Assembly: GCF_015354245.1 (NCBI RefSeq) | Contig: NZ_JADKYZ010000009.1 | Coordinates: 248,001 to 312,000 of the forward strand | Source of the DNA: Diaphorobacter caeni | GTDB taxonomy: Bacteria > Pseudomonadota > Gammaproteobacteria > Burkholderiales > Burkholderiaceae_C | Reading direction: 5' to 3' | Length of the DNA stretch: 64,000 nucleotides | Part shown: piece by piece, positions 32,929 through 41,924 of the stretch | How the letters are laid out: each line of letters begins with the position of its first letter | Numbering within the stretch: the stretch's first letter is position 1 | The notes under the pieces: model-generated | Told to the model about the DNA's origin: nothing | The model's input: only the letters and a program-made list of their open reading frames with translations | Database searches by the model: none | Position numbers and translations under genes: made by a program

Positions 32929-34092
32929 ATGGGCCAGCACACCATCATCATCGGAGGCGGCGGCATCGGGTCAGCCACCGCGGCCTTTCTTGCCTCGTCG
33001 TCCGCGGCCGGTGACCGAATCACGGTCATCGAGCGCGACCCCACCTACCAGACGGCCTCTTCGAGCTTGTCGGCCAGCTCCATCCGGCAGCAGTTCTCCA
33101 CACCGGCGAACGTCCAGCTTTCCCAATTCGGCTGGGAATTCATGCGCTCCTGCCTTGATGAGGCGCGTGTACCCGGAGGAGCCGTCGGTCTCAATGAACG
33201 TGGCTATCTGTTTCTAGGCGGCGAGCACCAGGCCGGTTCGCTGCGCCAGCGCGCCGATGGCAACCGCGCATTGGACGTTGCCATTCAAGAGTTCACGTCG
33301 CAAGAATTGTCTGCACGCTATCCCTGGATGCGCTGCGATGACTTGGCCTACGGCGCCGTCGCCACGGCCGGTGAGGGTTGGTTTGACGGCTATATGCTCC
33401 AGCAACTCTATCGGAGCCGCGCCCGAGCCCATGGGGTGCAATATCTGCACGGTAACGTGATCCGGCTGGAGACGCACGGCTCGAAGGTCGTTGCGGCCAT
33501 TCTGGCCGACGGCAGCCGTATCGAGGGCGATCGCTTCGTCAACGCAGGCGGCGCCTGGTCTGCCAAGGTGGCGCACAGCGTCGGCGTGGAACTTCCAGTG
33601 CGTGCAAGACGGCGCACGATCTTTATCGTCTCGTGCCCCACTCCGATCGCCGATTTCCCCATCCTGATCGACACCTCGGGCATCTTCGTTCGCCCTGAAC
33701 AGCACCACTTTCTTTGCACCGTGTCGCCCGAAGCGAAGGACGATCATGACGATCTTCCACTCGATCCTGATTTTTCGCTTTTCGACGATCCGATCTGGCC
33801 CACACTGGCCGAACGCATTCCCGCCTTCGAGGCGCTGCGGGTGGAACGTGCCTGGGCTGGTTACTACGAGTACAACACTGTCGATCACAACGGTCTGGTA
33901 GGCCAAATAGGCCCGGACAACTTCGTCGTCGCCACCGGCTTCAGCGGCCACGGGCTGATGCACAGCGCGGGCGTTGGGCGCGCCGTGGCTGAACTTCTTA
34001 CCCATGGTGCATACCAAACCATTGATCTTTCTGCGCTGACCCCTGGACGGCTTGAATCAGGTCAATTGATCGTCGAAGACGCAGTGTATTGA
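32929..34092 (+). CDS. FAD-dependent amino-acid oxidase/dehydrogenase (DAO family)
   Basis: 387 residues. The dinucleotide-binding fingerprint is IIIGGGGIGSATAAFL at the N-terminus with VIERDPTYQTASS. The C-terminal block NGLVGQIGPDNFVVATGFSG is the second FAD contact of the DAO family (sarcosine, glycine, D-amino acid and proline-type oxidases). It probably oxidises a secondary or alpha-amine, upstream of the semialdehyde dehydrogenase. No signal peptide. The 3' end overlaps the opposing LysR gene by 31 bases. Confidence 0.82.
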   Translation: MGQHTIIIGGGGIGSATAAFLASSSAAGDRITVIERDPTYQTASSSLSASSIRQQFSTPANVQLSQFGWEFMRSCLDEARVPGGAVGLNERGYLFLGGEHQAGSLRQRADGNRALDVAIQEFTSQELSARYPWMRCDDLAYGAVATAGEGWFDGYMLQQLYRSRARAHGVQYLHGNVIRLETHGSKVVAAILADGSRIEGDRFVNAGGAWSAKVAHSVGVELPVRARRRTIFIVSCPTPIADFPILIDTSGIFVRPEQHHFLCTVSPEAKDDHDDLPLDPDFSLFDDPIWPTLAERIPAFEALRVERAWAGYYEYNTVDHNGLVGQIGPDNFVVATGFSGHGLMHSAGVGRAVAELLTHGAYQTIDLSALTPGRLESGQLIVEDAVY

Positions 34093-34988
34093 CTGCGTCC
34101 AGCAACAAATACCCGGCGCACCGTTTCACGCAACCAAGCATGGGCTGGATCATTCGTGTTGCGCGGATGCCAAGCCGCCTCGATGGGCATCCGCAGCGCA
34201 AGCGGCAAGGGCCGAGTGATACATCCCTGCGGGAATTGCGCCAGCTGCGCCCAATGGCTCGGCATGGCAACCACCAGATCGGTGCACTCCACCACCTCGA
34301 GCGCTTCGAGACAGTTGGGCATTCTCGCGACGACGTCGCGCACCAGGCCCTTGGCCGTCAGTGCGCGATCGATTGCACTGCTGCCGACCCCCGTCACCTT
34401 GATGTGGGCGAGCTGAAGATAACGCTCCAACGTCAATTCCTCCGCGGCATAGGGATGCCCACTGCGCATGGCAACCGAAAACGTGTCTTCCAGAACACCC
34501 ATCGACTCCATGGGCCCGCCCAACTGGAGATCGGCCAGCCGGATCTGGAGGCCTTCGTACGCCACGGCACTGCTTACCTGGCGCTCATCCGGCGTCTCGA
34601 AGACCAGTCGCATGTGCGGAGCCGCTTCGCGTACATGCGCGCACAGACGCGACATGAGGTATGGGCGGATGTAGTCGGTCACGCTGAGATGGAACGTGGC
34701 GTGACAGGTGGCCGGATCAAAGCGGCGCTTTTCGTCCACCGCAGTTTCGATGGTCGCCAGACCGGATTTGACCGCGATGGCCAGCGTCACGGCGCGCGGA
34801 GTGGGCTCCATGCCACTGGGGCCACGCACCAGCAATTCGTCCTGAAATGTCTCACGCAAGCGTTTCAGCGCATGGCTTACCGCCGACTGCGACAGCGCAA
34901 GCCGCTCTGCCGCGCGCGAGACGTTGCGCTCCTCTATCAGTGCTTGAAAAGTCACCAGCAAATTGAGATCAATGCGCCGCAATCCCAT
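34062..34988 (-). CDS. LysR-family transcriptional regulator
   Basis: 308 residues. The wHTH is at residues 5-65 (LNLLVTFQALIEERNVSRAA, SQSAVSHALKRLRETFQDEL) and the effector domain follows (TFHLSVTDYIRPYLMSRLCA). It resembles the NodD/PcpR-like branch. It is divergent from the amidohydrolase-acyl-CoA dehydrogenase-CoA ligase operon and probably activates it in response to a pathway metabolite. Confidence 0.88.
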   Translation of the reverse strand: MGLRRIDLNLLVTFQALIEERNVSRAAERLALSQSAVSHALKRLRETFQDELLVRGPSGMEPTPRAVTLAIAVKSGLATIETAVDEKRRFDPATCHATFHLSVTDYIRPYLMSRLCAHVREAAPHMRLVFETPDERQVSSAVAYEGLQIRLADLQLGGPMESMGVLEDTFSVAMRSGHPYAAEELTLERYLQLAHIKVTGVGSSAIDRALTAKGLVRDVVARMPNCLEALEVVECTDLVVAMPSHWAQLAQFPQGCITRPLPLALRMPIEAAWHPRNTNDPAHAWLRETVRRVFVAGRSQYTASSTIN

Positions 34989-35349
34989 GCCTCAGCTCCC
35001 GTTTTTTGGAAAAGAGATTGCAGTATGCCCCATATTGATAGGGAGAAACCATAGGTATGAATCTCATGCATATGCCCCATGCCAATTCAGATAAGCGCGC
35101 TGCATACGCCTTGGACAGAATGCGTTGCATTGCCCTCACATCCAAGCCGGCAAGGGCCCCACCCATTGATCTTTTAGCTATTGAAATTGAGTGAGAACGT
35201 CATGAGTCGCGCTGTTGAATCCCACGTCGGACTGCCAAATGTGTCGCTGCATCCGTCTCACTCCCAAACGCATTCGCGAAGGACGACTCTCGCTTGAACA
35301 GTGAGTGTCGTGTCCTGATTCTCGCCCCACCTATTTCAAGGAGATATTC
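34989..35349. other. Divergent control region between the LysR gene and the amidohydrolase gene
   Basis: 360 bases without a gene. TATGCCCCAT occurs twice, at 35024-35033 and 35071-35080, 47 bases apart, close to the LysR start. This fits recognition and activation sites of a LysR regulator. A Shine-Dalgarno AAGGAGAT at 35337-35344 serves the amidohydrolase. Confidence 0.5.
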
Positions 35350-36222
35350 GTGCTGAACTCAGCAGCCAGCCTGCCGCCCCCAACCGAGTACCAGAAGCCG
35401 CGCTTTGTCATGCCGCGCGGTGCCTGCGATTCACACACCCACGTCATTCCCGACAGCGGATGGACGCTGGTGCCTGAGGCTACCTACACCCCCGCTCCTG
35501 CCCCCGCTCCGGTACATCTGTCCATGCTGGACAGTCTGGGGCTGGAGCGCGGCGTGGCCGTACAGCCCAGCATCTTCGGCACGGACAACACGGCCGTGAT
35601 TGAAGCGATTGCGCGGGCACCGCAGCGGCTGCGCGGTGTGGCCGTCGTGGACCCGTCGATTGCCGACAGCGAGCTCCAAAAGTTGCACGCTCAGGGCATC
35701 CGGGGCGCAAGGTTCAACGTCATGCTCGGCGGCGGTGGTGGCTTCAAGGCCATGACAGAGCTGGCCCCCCGCCTCGCAGCGCTCAACTGGCATGCCGAGA
35801 TTCTGGTGGATGGTCATCTCCTTCCAGAACTCCAGACCGCATTGCAAGCGTTGCCCTGCCGTCTGGTCATCGATCACATGGCCAGCCTTCGCGCCGACGT
35901 CGGACTCGACTCCGCTCCGGTGCGCGCGCTGCGCACGTTGGTCACGGCTCGCGACACCTGGGTCAAGCTCTCCGGCACCTATCGCTTGGCCGATCAGGTC
36001 AGCGACTCCCGCCTGGCTGAGCGCGGCCGCATGCTGGTCAAGGAAGCCCCGGATCGCATGGTCTGGGGCAGTGATTGGCCCCACGTGGCCTGTGCGGTCA
36101 TGCCGGATGCCGGTGAACTGCTGAACGTACTGGCAGGTTGGTTCGATGCCGACCAAGCCGTGTTGCAACGCATCCTGGCAGACAACCCGGCCCGGTTGTT
36201 CGATTTCCCCGCAGTTACCTAG
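35350..36222 (+). CDS. Amidohydrolase-2 family hydrolase (LigI-like lactonase group)
   Basis: 290 residues from GTG 35350, which has AAGGAGAT 5 bases upstream. The metal/active-site blocks of a TIM-barrel amidohydrolase are ACDSHTHVIPDSG, ILVDGHLLPE, LVIDHMASL and VWGSDWPHVA. The closest relatives by pattern are 2-pyrone-4,6-dicarboxylate lactonase and sugar-lactonase-like enzymes. It probably hydrolyses a lactone or cyclic intermediate. First gene of an operon with an acyl-CoA dehydrogenase and a CoA ligase. Confidence 0.82.
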   Translation: MLNSAASLPPPTEYQKPRFVMPRGACDSHTHVIPDSGWTLVPEATYTPAPAPAPVHLSMLDSLGLERGVAVQPSIFGTDNTAVIEAIARAPQRLRGVAVVDPSIADSELQKLHAQGIRGARFNVMLGGGGGFKAMTELAPRLAALNWHAEILVDGHLLPELQTALQALPCRLVIDHMASLRADVGLDSAPVRALRTLVTARDTWVKLSGTYRLADQVSDSRLAERGRMLVKEAPDRMVWGSDWPHVACAVMPDAGELLNVLAGWFDADQAVLQRILADNPARLFDFPAVT

Positions 36223-36243
36223 TCCCCTTTTCAGGAGATCACC

Positions 36244-37386
36244 TTGAACATCAATCTTCAACTCCAAGACCCCAAGTGGGCTGATCAGGCGATCGCCACG
36301 GTCAAGGAACTCGTCGTCGAATGCCGCGAGGAACTGGACGAGTGCGAGCGCATCGGCCGCTTCCCAGCCGAAACGTACCGCCGCATGGGCGCGCGCGGCC
36401 TGCTGGGCGTCATCACCCCGACTGAATGGGGAGGCTTGGGCGGGAATGCGCCCGAATACTGCTTCACCACGGAGGCCATGTGCCGTTACGGCCTGGTCTC
36501 CAGCCAGGTGCAGATCCAGGGCATGCGCTGGATGAATGACTGGGGCACGCCGGAGCAAAAGAAGAAGTACCTGCCTGGCATGGTGGCGGGATCGCTGGTG
36601 TTCTCCGAATCCATTTCGGAGCCCGGCGCGGGTTCTTCGCTGAAGAAGCTCTCCACCACGGCCGTGCGCAAAGGCGGCGACTGGGTCATCAACGGCAAGA
36701 AGATCCACATCAACCTCGGTGCCGAGAGCCACGTCACGCTGGTGTATGCGATGACCGACGCGGGGCTGACCTCGTTCCTCGTGGATACCGATCTTCCCGG
36801 CCTGACGCGCCGCCACAGCGACCCGCTGGGCTACCGCTTTCTGCCCACGGCGGACATGATCTTCGAGGACCTGCGCGTTCCCGATTCGGCGCTGCTCGGC
36901 GCACCCGGCGAAGGCATGAAGACCTTCCTGTCCACGTTCAACGTCAGCCGCCTGGGCAATGCTTCCGAGCTGATCGGCTTTGCCACCCGTGCGCTGGCCG
37001 AAGCCGTGGACTACGCCAAACAGCGCGACGTGGGGGCCAACAAGGTCACGGACTTTCAGGGCATCCAATGGACGCTGGCGGACTGCTACAGCGCGCTGTA
37101 CGGCGCCTCGCTGGCCCGTGACCACGCGGCCAATCTTGTCAAGCAGGGCCAGGAATTTTCCATGGCCACCAGCTTGGCCAAGAAGCTGGCCGTCGATGCC
37201 GCCGAGAAGACCACCAACGACTGCTTCGCGCTGACGGGCGGCCACGGCCTGTACCGCGACAAGCCGTGGGGCCAGTTGCTCTACGAAGTGAAAACCCTGC
37301 GCATCGCAGGCGGCTCGGTCGAGATCCTGCGCAACTACATCGCGCAGCAGATTCTCAAGGACGAACAACTCAAGGGACTCAAGTGA
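36244..37386 (+). CDS. Acyl-CoA dehydrogenase
   Basis: 380 residues from a TTG start with AGGAGAT 6 bases before it. The family blocks are VFSESISEPGAGSS, DWVINGKKIHINLG and the C-terminal ALTGGHGLYRDKPWGQLLYE with RIAGGSVEILRNYIA. It oxidises an acyl-CoA to the enoyl-CoA with FAD. The usual catalytic Glu region carries YEVKTLRIAGG. It overlaps the CoA ligase gene as GTGA, so the two are co-translated. Confidence 0.9.
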   Translation: MNINLQLQDPKWADQAIATVKELVVECREELDECERIGRFPAETYRRMGARGLLGVITPTEWGGLGGNAPEYCFTTEAMCRYGLVSSQVQIQGMRWMNDWGTPEQKKKYLPGMVAGSLVFSESISEPGAGSSLKKLSTTAVRKGGDWVINGKKIHINLGAESHVTLVYAMTDAGLTSFLVDTDLPGLTRRHSDPLGYRFLPTADMIFEDLRVPDSALLGAPGEGMKTFLSTFNVSRLGNASELIGFATRALAEAVDYAKQRDVGANKVTDFQGIQWTLADCYSALYGASLARDHAANLVKQGQEFSMATSLAKKLAVDAAEKTTNDCFALTGGHGLYRDKPWGQLLYEVKTLRIAGGSVEILRNYIAQQILKDEQLKGLK

Positions 37387-38864
37387 ACAACGTCGCTCAA
37401 CTCATCACCTCGGCCGCCGCTGCGGTGCCTCACGCCGCGTTCGGCACCTTCCGTCAACAGGATCGGCTGGACCGCGTCGTCGAACGCGCCCGCGCAGTGG
37501 CGGACCAACTCTCCCAAACGGGACTGGTGCGCGGCGACGTGGTCGCCGTCATCGGTCACAACAGCGGGGCATACCTCGTCACCTGGATGGCCACGCAGTT
37601 CGCCGGCCTGCAGGCTGCGCTCATCAACCCGGCCTACCCGGATGAATTGCTGGGCGCCATGCTGGACGACCTCGCACCGCGCGGCATCTTCTGGGTGGGT
37701 CGCGATCCCGGCACGCTGGCGCAACGCAAGGAAACCCAGGTGGACATGCAGCCGGCCTGGGACAGCACGTTCAAGGTGCTGCACACCGACGGCCACCAAG
37801 TCGCGGGCTCCGGCACGGGACTCGATTGCGAACTGTATGAAATCTCGGCCTACATCCACACCTCGGGCACCACCGGCCGGCCGAAGTTCTGCGCACTGAG
37901 CCACGGTTACTTCCTGCGTCTGGGTCGCTTCTTTGCCGACACCTTCGCACTGTCGCCGCAAGACACCGTGTGCGCTCCGCTGCCTCTGTTCCACATCAAC
38001 CCCATGGGATATGGCGTTCTGGGCGCGCTCACGGCGCACTCCGCGCTGCTGTCCACCGAAAAATTCTCCGCCGCGGAGTTCTGGCCCGACATCAAGAACC
38101 ATGGCGTGACGGCGCTCGTGCTGCATGCGCCACCGGCCAACCTGCTCAAGGCAAAGACCACGGCACAGGAGGCCGATGGCCATCAGGTGCGGATCGGTTT
38201 CCTGTGCGATCAAGCCTTCCTGCGCCAGTTCAAGGTGCCGATTGGCGTGGGTGCCTATGGCTCCACCGAGGCGGGCGGTTTGTGTCACACCTGGCTCCTG
38301 CGCCCTGACGACGATGACCTGCCCGTCGAGGGCGCATCCCACCTCGCGGGCCGGGCGCGCTATGACTTCGAGCACAAGATCGCTGAAGACGGCGAGATCT
38401 GGGTACGCGGCAAAAGCCCGCTGTCGCTGTTCTCGGGCTACGCCAAAGGGGGGCGCATCGAGCCCCAGACCGACGCGGACGGCTGGTTCCGCACGGGTGA
38501 CCGTGGCCGCCTGGACGAGTACGGCCGCCTGGTCTTTGTAGAACGCATCAGCGAGTCCATCCGCATCAATGGCGAATACGTGCCGATCGACTTCGTCGAA
38601 AGCCGGCTCAAGCAGGCCAAGTCGCTTGGCGAGTTCGCTCTGTGGCGCGTGGACTCCCCCTCCAAGGGCCACGACGTGGTGCTCTATACGACCGCGACCG
38701 ACGTGGACCACACGGAGGTTCGCAAGGTGCTTGCCGACATGCCCAAGTACATGCACCCCGGCGAACTGATCCGCATTGCCCAACTTCCGCGCGACCCCGG
38801 CATCGGGAAAGTCCAGCGACGCCTTCTCAATGATCAGCCGCGTCTGGTCGTGACCAAGCTGTGA
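37383..38864 (+). CDS. Acyl-CoA synthetase (AMP-forming)
   Basis: 493 residues from GTG 37383. It has the P-loop IHTSGTTGRPKFCALSHGY, GAYGSTEAGGLCHTW, the motif DGWFRTGDRGRLDEYGRLVF and a C-terminal Lys in PGIGKVQRRLL. It belongs to the CaiC/CoA-ligase branch of the adenylate-forming enzymes and activates a carboxylate to its CoA ester for the preceding dehydrogenase. The acid is not identifiable. Confidence 0.9.
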   Translation: MNNVAQLITSAAAAVPHAAFGTFRQQDRLDRVVERARAVADQLSQTGLVRGDVVAVIGHNSGAYLVTWMATQFAGLQAALINPAYPDELLGAMLDDLAPRGIFWVGRDPGTLAQRKETQVDMQPAWDSTFKVLHTDGHQVAGSGTGLDCELYEISAYIHTSGTTGRPKFCALSHGYFLRLGRFFADTFALSPQDTVCAPLPLFHINPMGYGVLGALTAHSALLSTEKFSAAEFWPDIKNHGVTALVLHAPPANLLKAKTTAQEADGHQVRIGFLCDQAFLRQFKVPIGVGAYGSTEAGGLCHTWLLRPDDDDLPVEGASHLAGRARYDFEHKIAEDGEIWVRGKSPLSLFSGYAKGGRIEPQTDADGWFRTGDRGRLDEYGRLVFVERISESIRINGEYVPIDFVESRLKQAKSLGEFALWRVDSPSKGHDVVLYTTATDVDHTEVRKVLADMPKYMHPGELIRIAQLPRDPGIGKVQRRLLNDQPRLVVTKL

Positions 38865-38961
38865 GGAGACGGCCTGTGTGGAGACTTTTTTCGAAGCGCG
38901 GCGCGCAGCCAAGCCGGTGATAGAGGCATCAAGAGACATCAATAGACAAAAGGAGACAACG

Positions 38962-39945
38962 ATGAACAAAAGAAATTCTCGACGTGCCCTGCTCACCCTC
39001 GCGACAGCAATGGTGGGTTGTGGAATCGCACCCGCCGTTTGGGCGCAGGGGGCCTACCCGGACAAGCCCATTCGGCTCATCGTCCCCTTCCCGCCAGGAG
39101 GTGGGGCAGACCGGGTAGCGCGCACGCTGACCCAGAAGCTGACGCAGACCATGAAGACGTCCTTCGTGGTGGAGAACCGCGGTGGTGGCAACGGCACCAT
39201 CGCACTCGACGCCGTGGCGAAGGCACCAGCCGACGGCTACACGCTTGGACTGACGCTGACAGACCATCTCGCATTGAACCCGGCGCTGTTCGACCGCCTG
39301 CCCTATGACGGTGCCAGAGATCTGGCTCCCGTGGCGCTGATTGCCTCCTATCCGTTCATCTTCGCGGTGAATCCGAGCAGCGGCCCGGCAACGATGGCGA
39401 AAGCTCTCGAGTCCGCCACGGCAGCACCGGACGCGGTCTCCGTTGGCTTTCCGAGTGCCAACTCGCGTCTGGCGATAGAGCAACTGCAGCGGCGCGCCAA
39501 GGTGCAACTCAATCAGATTCCCTACCGGGGAATCGCACAGGGGTTGCCGGATTTGATTGGCGGTCGCATCACGTTCTGGATCGGCACGAGTGCCACGCTG
39601 CGTGCCCCCATTGAAGGCAAGCAAGTCCGCGGACTTGCCGTGACCTCAGCAAAACGCTTGCCCGCACTGCCGGACATTCCGACGGTCTCGGAACTGGGCT
39701 TTCCTGACTACGAGACGGTCAGTTGGTACGGCCTGCTGGCGCCGGCGAAAACTCCCGCACCCATCGTGGCTCAGTTGAACGCCGCGATCAATGCCGCGCT
39801 GAGCGACCCTGAAGTCAAGGCCGCCTTCGAAGCGGATGGAGCCACCATTCTCGGCGGCTCCAGCGCCGCCTTCAAGGAGACCTGGCTCAACGACACAAAA
39901 CGTCTTGGTGCCATTGCCAAGGAATTGGGACTCAAGGCGAACTGA
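38962..39945 (+). CDS. Bug/TctC-family periplasmic binding protein
   Basis: 327 residues from the ATG at 38962 with AAAGGAGA upstream. The signal peptide carries RNSRRALLTLATAMVGC, ending near WAQ-G, followed by the family-defining YPDKPIRLIVPFPPGGGADR. Bug proteins bind carboxylates for tripartite (TctABC) transport or sensing. No TctA or TctB gene is in the island, so it works with proteins encoded elsewhere or as a sensor. Confidence 0.9.
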   Translation: MNKRNSRRALLTLATAMVGCGIAPAVWAQGAYPDKPIRLIVPFPPGGGADRVARTLTQKLTQTMKTSFVVENRGGGNGTIALDAVAKAPADGYTLGLTLTDHLALNPALFDRLPYDGARDLAPVALIASYPFIFAVNPSSGPATMAKALESATAAPDAVSVGFPSANSRLAIEQLQRRAKVQLNQIPYRGIAQGLPDLIGGRITFWIGTSATLRAPIEGKQVRGLAVTSAKRLPALPDIPTVSELGFPDYETVSWYGLLAPAKTPAPIVAQLNAAINAALSDPEVKAAFEADGATILGGSSAAFKETWLNDTKRLGAIAKELGLKAN

Positions 39946-39965
39946 TTCGCCATTTGGAGAAATAC

Positions 39966-40832
39966 ATGAGGATTGCAATCATCGGGCTTGGCGAGGTGGG
40001 CCGCTGCTATGCCAAGGCCCTTCACGCCGCGGGTTATCAATTGAGCCTGTGCGACGCCCGCCCGGCTCCGGCGGCCAGCGAGCTTGCCACCACATGGGCA
40101 CTGCCCATTCAAACCTCCGTGGGCGCCTGGCTGCAGGAGTGCGAGTGGGTGCTTTCCTGCGTCACGGGCTCCCACGCGCGCACCGTTGCAGAGCAGTGCC
40201 TGGAACACATGCGCCAAGGCAGTACTCTGTGCGACCTGACCACGGCCAGTCCGGACACCAAGCGAGCCGCAGCGAAGCTGGCCGAGGCGCAATCCGTGCG
40301 CTATGTCGACGTGGCCATCATGGGTGCCATCTCGCTGAGCCTCGAGAAAACGCCGTTGCTGGCCTCAGGCGCCGGCTCCACTGATTTCGCCCAAGTGCTG
40401 GCCAAGGCCAACGGCAACGTCCGCGTGATCGATGGCGGAGCTGCCGGCGATGCCATTGCGCTGAAGATCCTTCGCAGCGTATTCACCAAAGGCATGGAAG
40501 CGCTCAGTGTCGAGCTGCTGATGGCGGCCGAAGCCCAAGGCGTGCGCGAAAAGCTGTACGCGCAACTGCGGGACATCGACGAAACCCCGTTGCGCACGTT
40601 CATCGACATGCTCGTGCGCACGCACGTCATCCACGCGCGCCGCCGCGCGCATGAAGTGCACGACGCCGCTGCCGAAATGGCCAAGCATGGCCTGCCGTCC
40701 GTCGTCCTGTCGGGCGTTGAGAAGCGCTTCGCCAAGACCATCGCCGGGCTGGATGCCAAGGCCCCGGCTCAGACAGAGCCCACGATCGACGAATCACTGG
40801 TCTGGCTCCTCGCACAAGCCCGCCAAAGCTGA
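39966..40832 (+). CDS. NAD(P)-dependent 6-phosphogluconate dehydrogenase-like oxidoreductase (DUF1932)
   Basis: 288 residues from the ATG at 39966 (GGAG 6-8 bases upstream). A Rossmann domain opens with RIAIIGLGEVGRCYAKALH; a helical C-terminal domain has GDAIALKILRSVFTKGMEAL with the Lys seen in beta-hydroxyacid dehydrogenases. DUF1932-type relatives are unassigned oxidoreductases. It probably oxidises a beta-hydroxy acid. Confidence 0.82.
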   Translation: MRIAIIGLGEVGRCYAKALHAAGYQLSLCDARPAPAASELATTWALPIQTSVGAWLQECEWVLSCVTGSHARTVAEQCLEHMRQGSTLCDLTTASPDTKRAAAKLAEAQSVRYVDVAIMGAISLSLEKTPLLASGAGSTDFAQVLAKANGNVRVIDGGAAGDAIALKILRSVFTKGMEALSVELLMAAEAQGVREKLYAQLRDIDETPLRTFIDMLVRTHVIHARRRAHEVHDAAAEMAKHGLPSVVLSGVEKRFAKTIAGLDAKAPAQTEPTIDESLVWLLAQARQS

Positions 40833-40852
40833 ACGCGCGCCACTCGACAAAT

Positions 40853-41566
40853 ATGTTCAAAAACGACCTTGCAGACCCGACAGCCCGCATATCCCACGTG
40901 GGCATCAGCGGACTTTTGCTGGATGTGGCTGGTGCCACCTACAACGAAAGGAGCCAGCAGCGCATCTGGGCATTGGCAAGCCGCCTGCGATCCAGCGAAA
41001 GCCCTCTGTCCGTTGAAGAGGTCGTGCCTGGCGTAAACAACTTGCTGGTGGTCTTCGACCCACTGGCCATTCACCCAGAGGCCGTCAGAGCACACCTGCT
41101 CGAGGCATGGCACACAAGCCAGCCCGATGAGGAAATCGGGCGCGAGATCTCCATTCCCGTCACCTATGGCGGAGACGTGGGCGAGGATCTGCCCAGTCTG
41201 GCGGAGTCAGCGGGATTGAGCGTTGCGCAGTATGTGCAGCGTCACAGCGATGCGCTGTACACGGTCACCAGCTTGGGGGCCATGCCGGGCTTTTGCTACA
41301 TGGCGGGCCTGCCGGGCGAACTGGCAGCGCCGCGCCGTTCCGTGCCACGGCAGAGACTGGCAGCCGGTGCAGTCGTTGTAGGCGGCGCGCTCGCTGGCGT
41401 CATGCCTTGCACAGCCCCCTCCGGGTGGCATGCGCTTGGGCACACCGAATTGGCGCTCTTCGATGTCAACCGCAGCACGCCCTGCCTCCTCGCGCCGGGT
41501 GACCGCGTGCGATTCGTGCCGAAGGGCATCGTGACTGCAGCGTCGTACACGAGCCGAATCTATTAG
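40853..41566 (+). CDS. pxpB: 5-oxoprolinase subunit B/KipI homologue (allophanate-hydrolase subunit 1 domain)
   Basis: 237 residues. The AHS1/KipI blocks are VVPGVNNLLVVFDPLAIHPE, YVQRHSDALYTVTSLGAMPG and FCYMAGLPGELAAPRRSVPR. In urea carboxylase the same domain pair forms the carboxyltransferase half. With PxpC it should transfer an activated carboxyl or phosphate group to an amide or lactam carbonyl. First of the pxp-biotin set; the second subunit lies after a small unknown gene. Confidence 0.9.
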   Translation: MFKNDLADPTARISHVGISGLLLDVAGATYNERSQQRIWALASRLRSSESPLSVEEVVPGVNNLLVVFDPLAIHPEAVRAHLLEAWHTSQPDEEIGREISIPVTYGGDVGEDLPSLAESAGLSVAQYVQRHSDALYTVTSLGAMPGFCYMAGLPGELAAPRRSVPRQRLAAGAVVVGGALAGVMPCTAPSGWHALGHTELALFDVNRSTPCLLAPGDRVRFVPKGIVTAASYTSRIY

Positions 41567-41582
41567 AAGGTAGCCAGACGTG

Positions 41583-41924
41583 ATGTATCAAATGCATGAA
41601 GCGCGCCGCTCGCTTCTGAGCCCCTTGTCCGACTTCTCCGCAGCGTCGGCGAAGCTCCATCCCCACCCTCAAGCACCTTTCACGCATACGCCATTCGCGT
41701 CGCGTGTGGCGACTGGACTCCACCTGGTGACGTTGCTGCACGACACGATGCGCATGCTGTTGCAGGATCAAAAGATCCATGTCACAGACTGGATCGGCGC
41801 ACGCATGGTTCGTGTCGGCGCAGGGGCGCTTCATCTCGATGGCGGCGTCCGATGCATCCAGCAGTTCATCCGCCACACTGGTCCGGCAGCAAAGCGCTTG
41901 ATTGCGCGCGCGGGTGCCCTGTGA
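41583..41924 (+). CDS. 113-residue protein of unknown function between pxpB and pxpC
   Basis: ATG at 41583 with GAAGG upstream. The C-terminal half contains LLHDTMRMLLQDQKIHVTDW and HLDGGVRCIQQFIRHTGPAA. The stop overlaps the pxpC GTG start as GTGA, which indicates translational coupling. No family is recognised. Its place inside an otherwise adjacent gene pair is unusual. Confidence 0.5.
   Translation: MYQMHEARRSLLSPLSDFSAASAKLHPHPQAPFTHTPFASRVATGLHLVTLLHDTMRMLLQDQKIHVTDWIGARMVRVGAGALHLDGGVRCIQQFIRHTGPAAKRLIARAGAL

Noticed and set aside
35431-37368. 645-codon minus-strand open frame across two genes
   Set aside because: Antisense to the amidohydrolase and acyl-CoA dehydrogenase, both with family motifs. 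High GC keeps the frame open.
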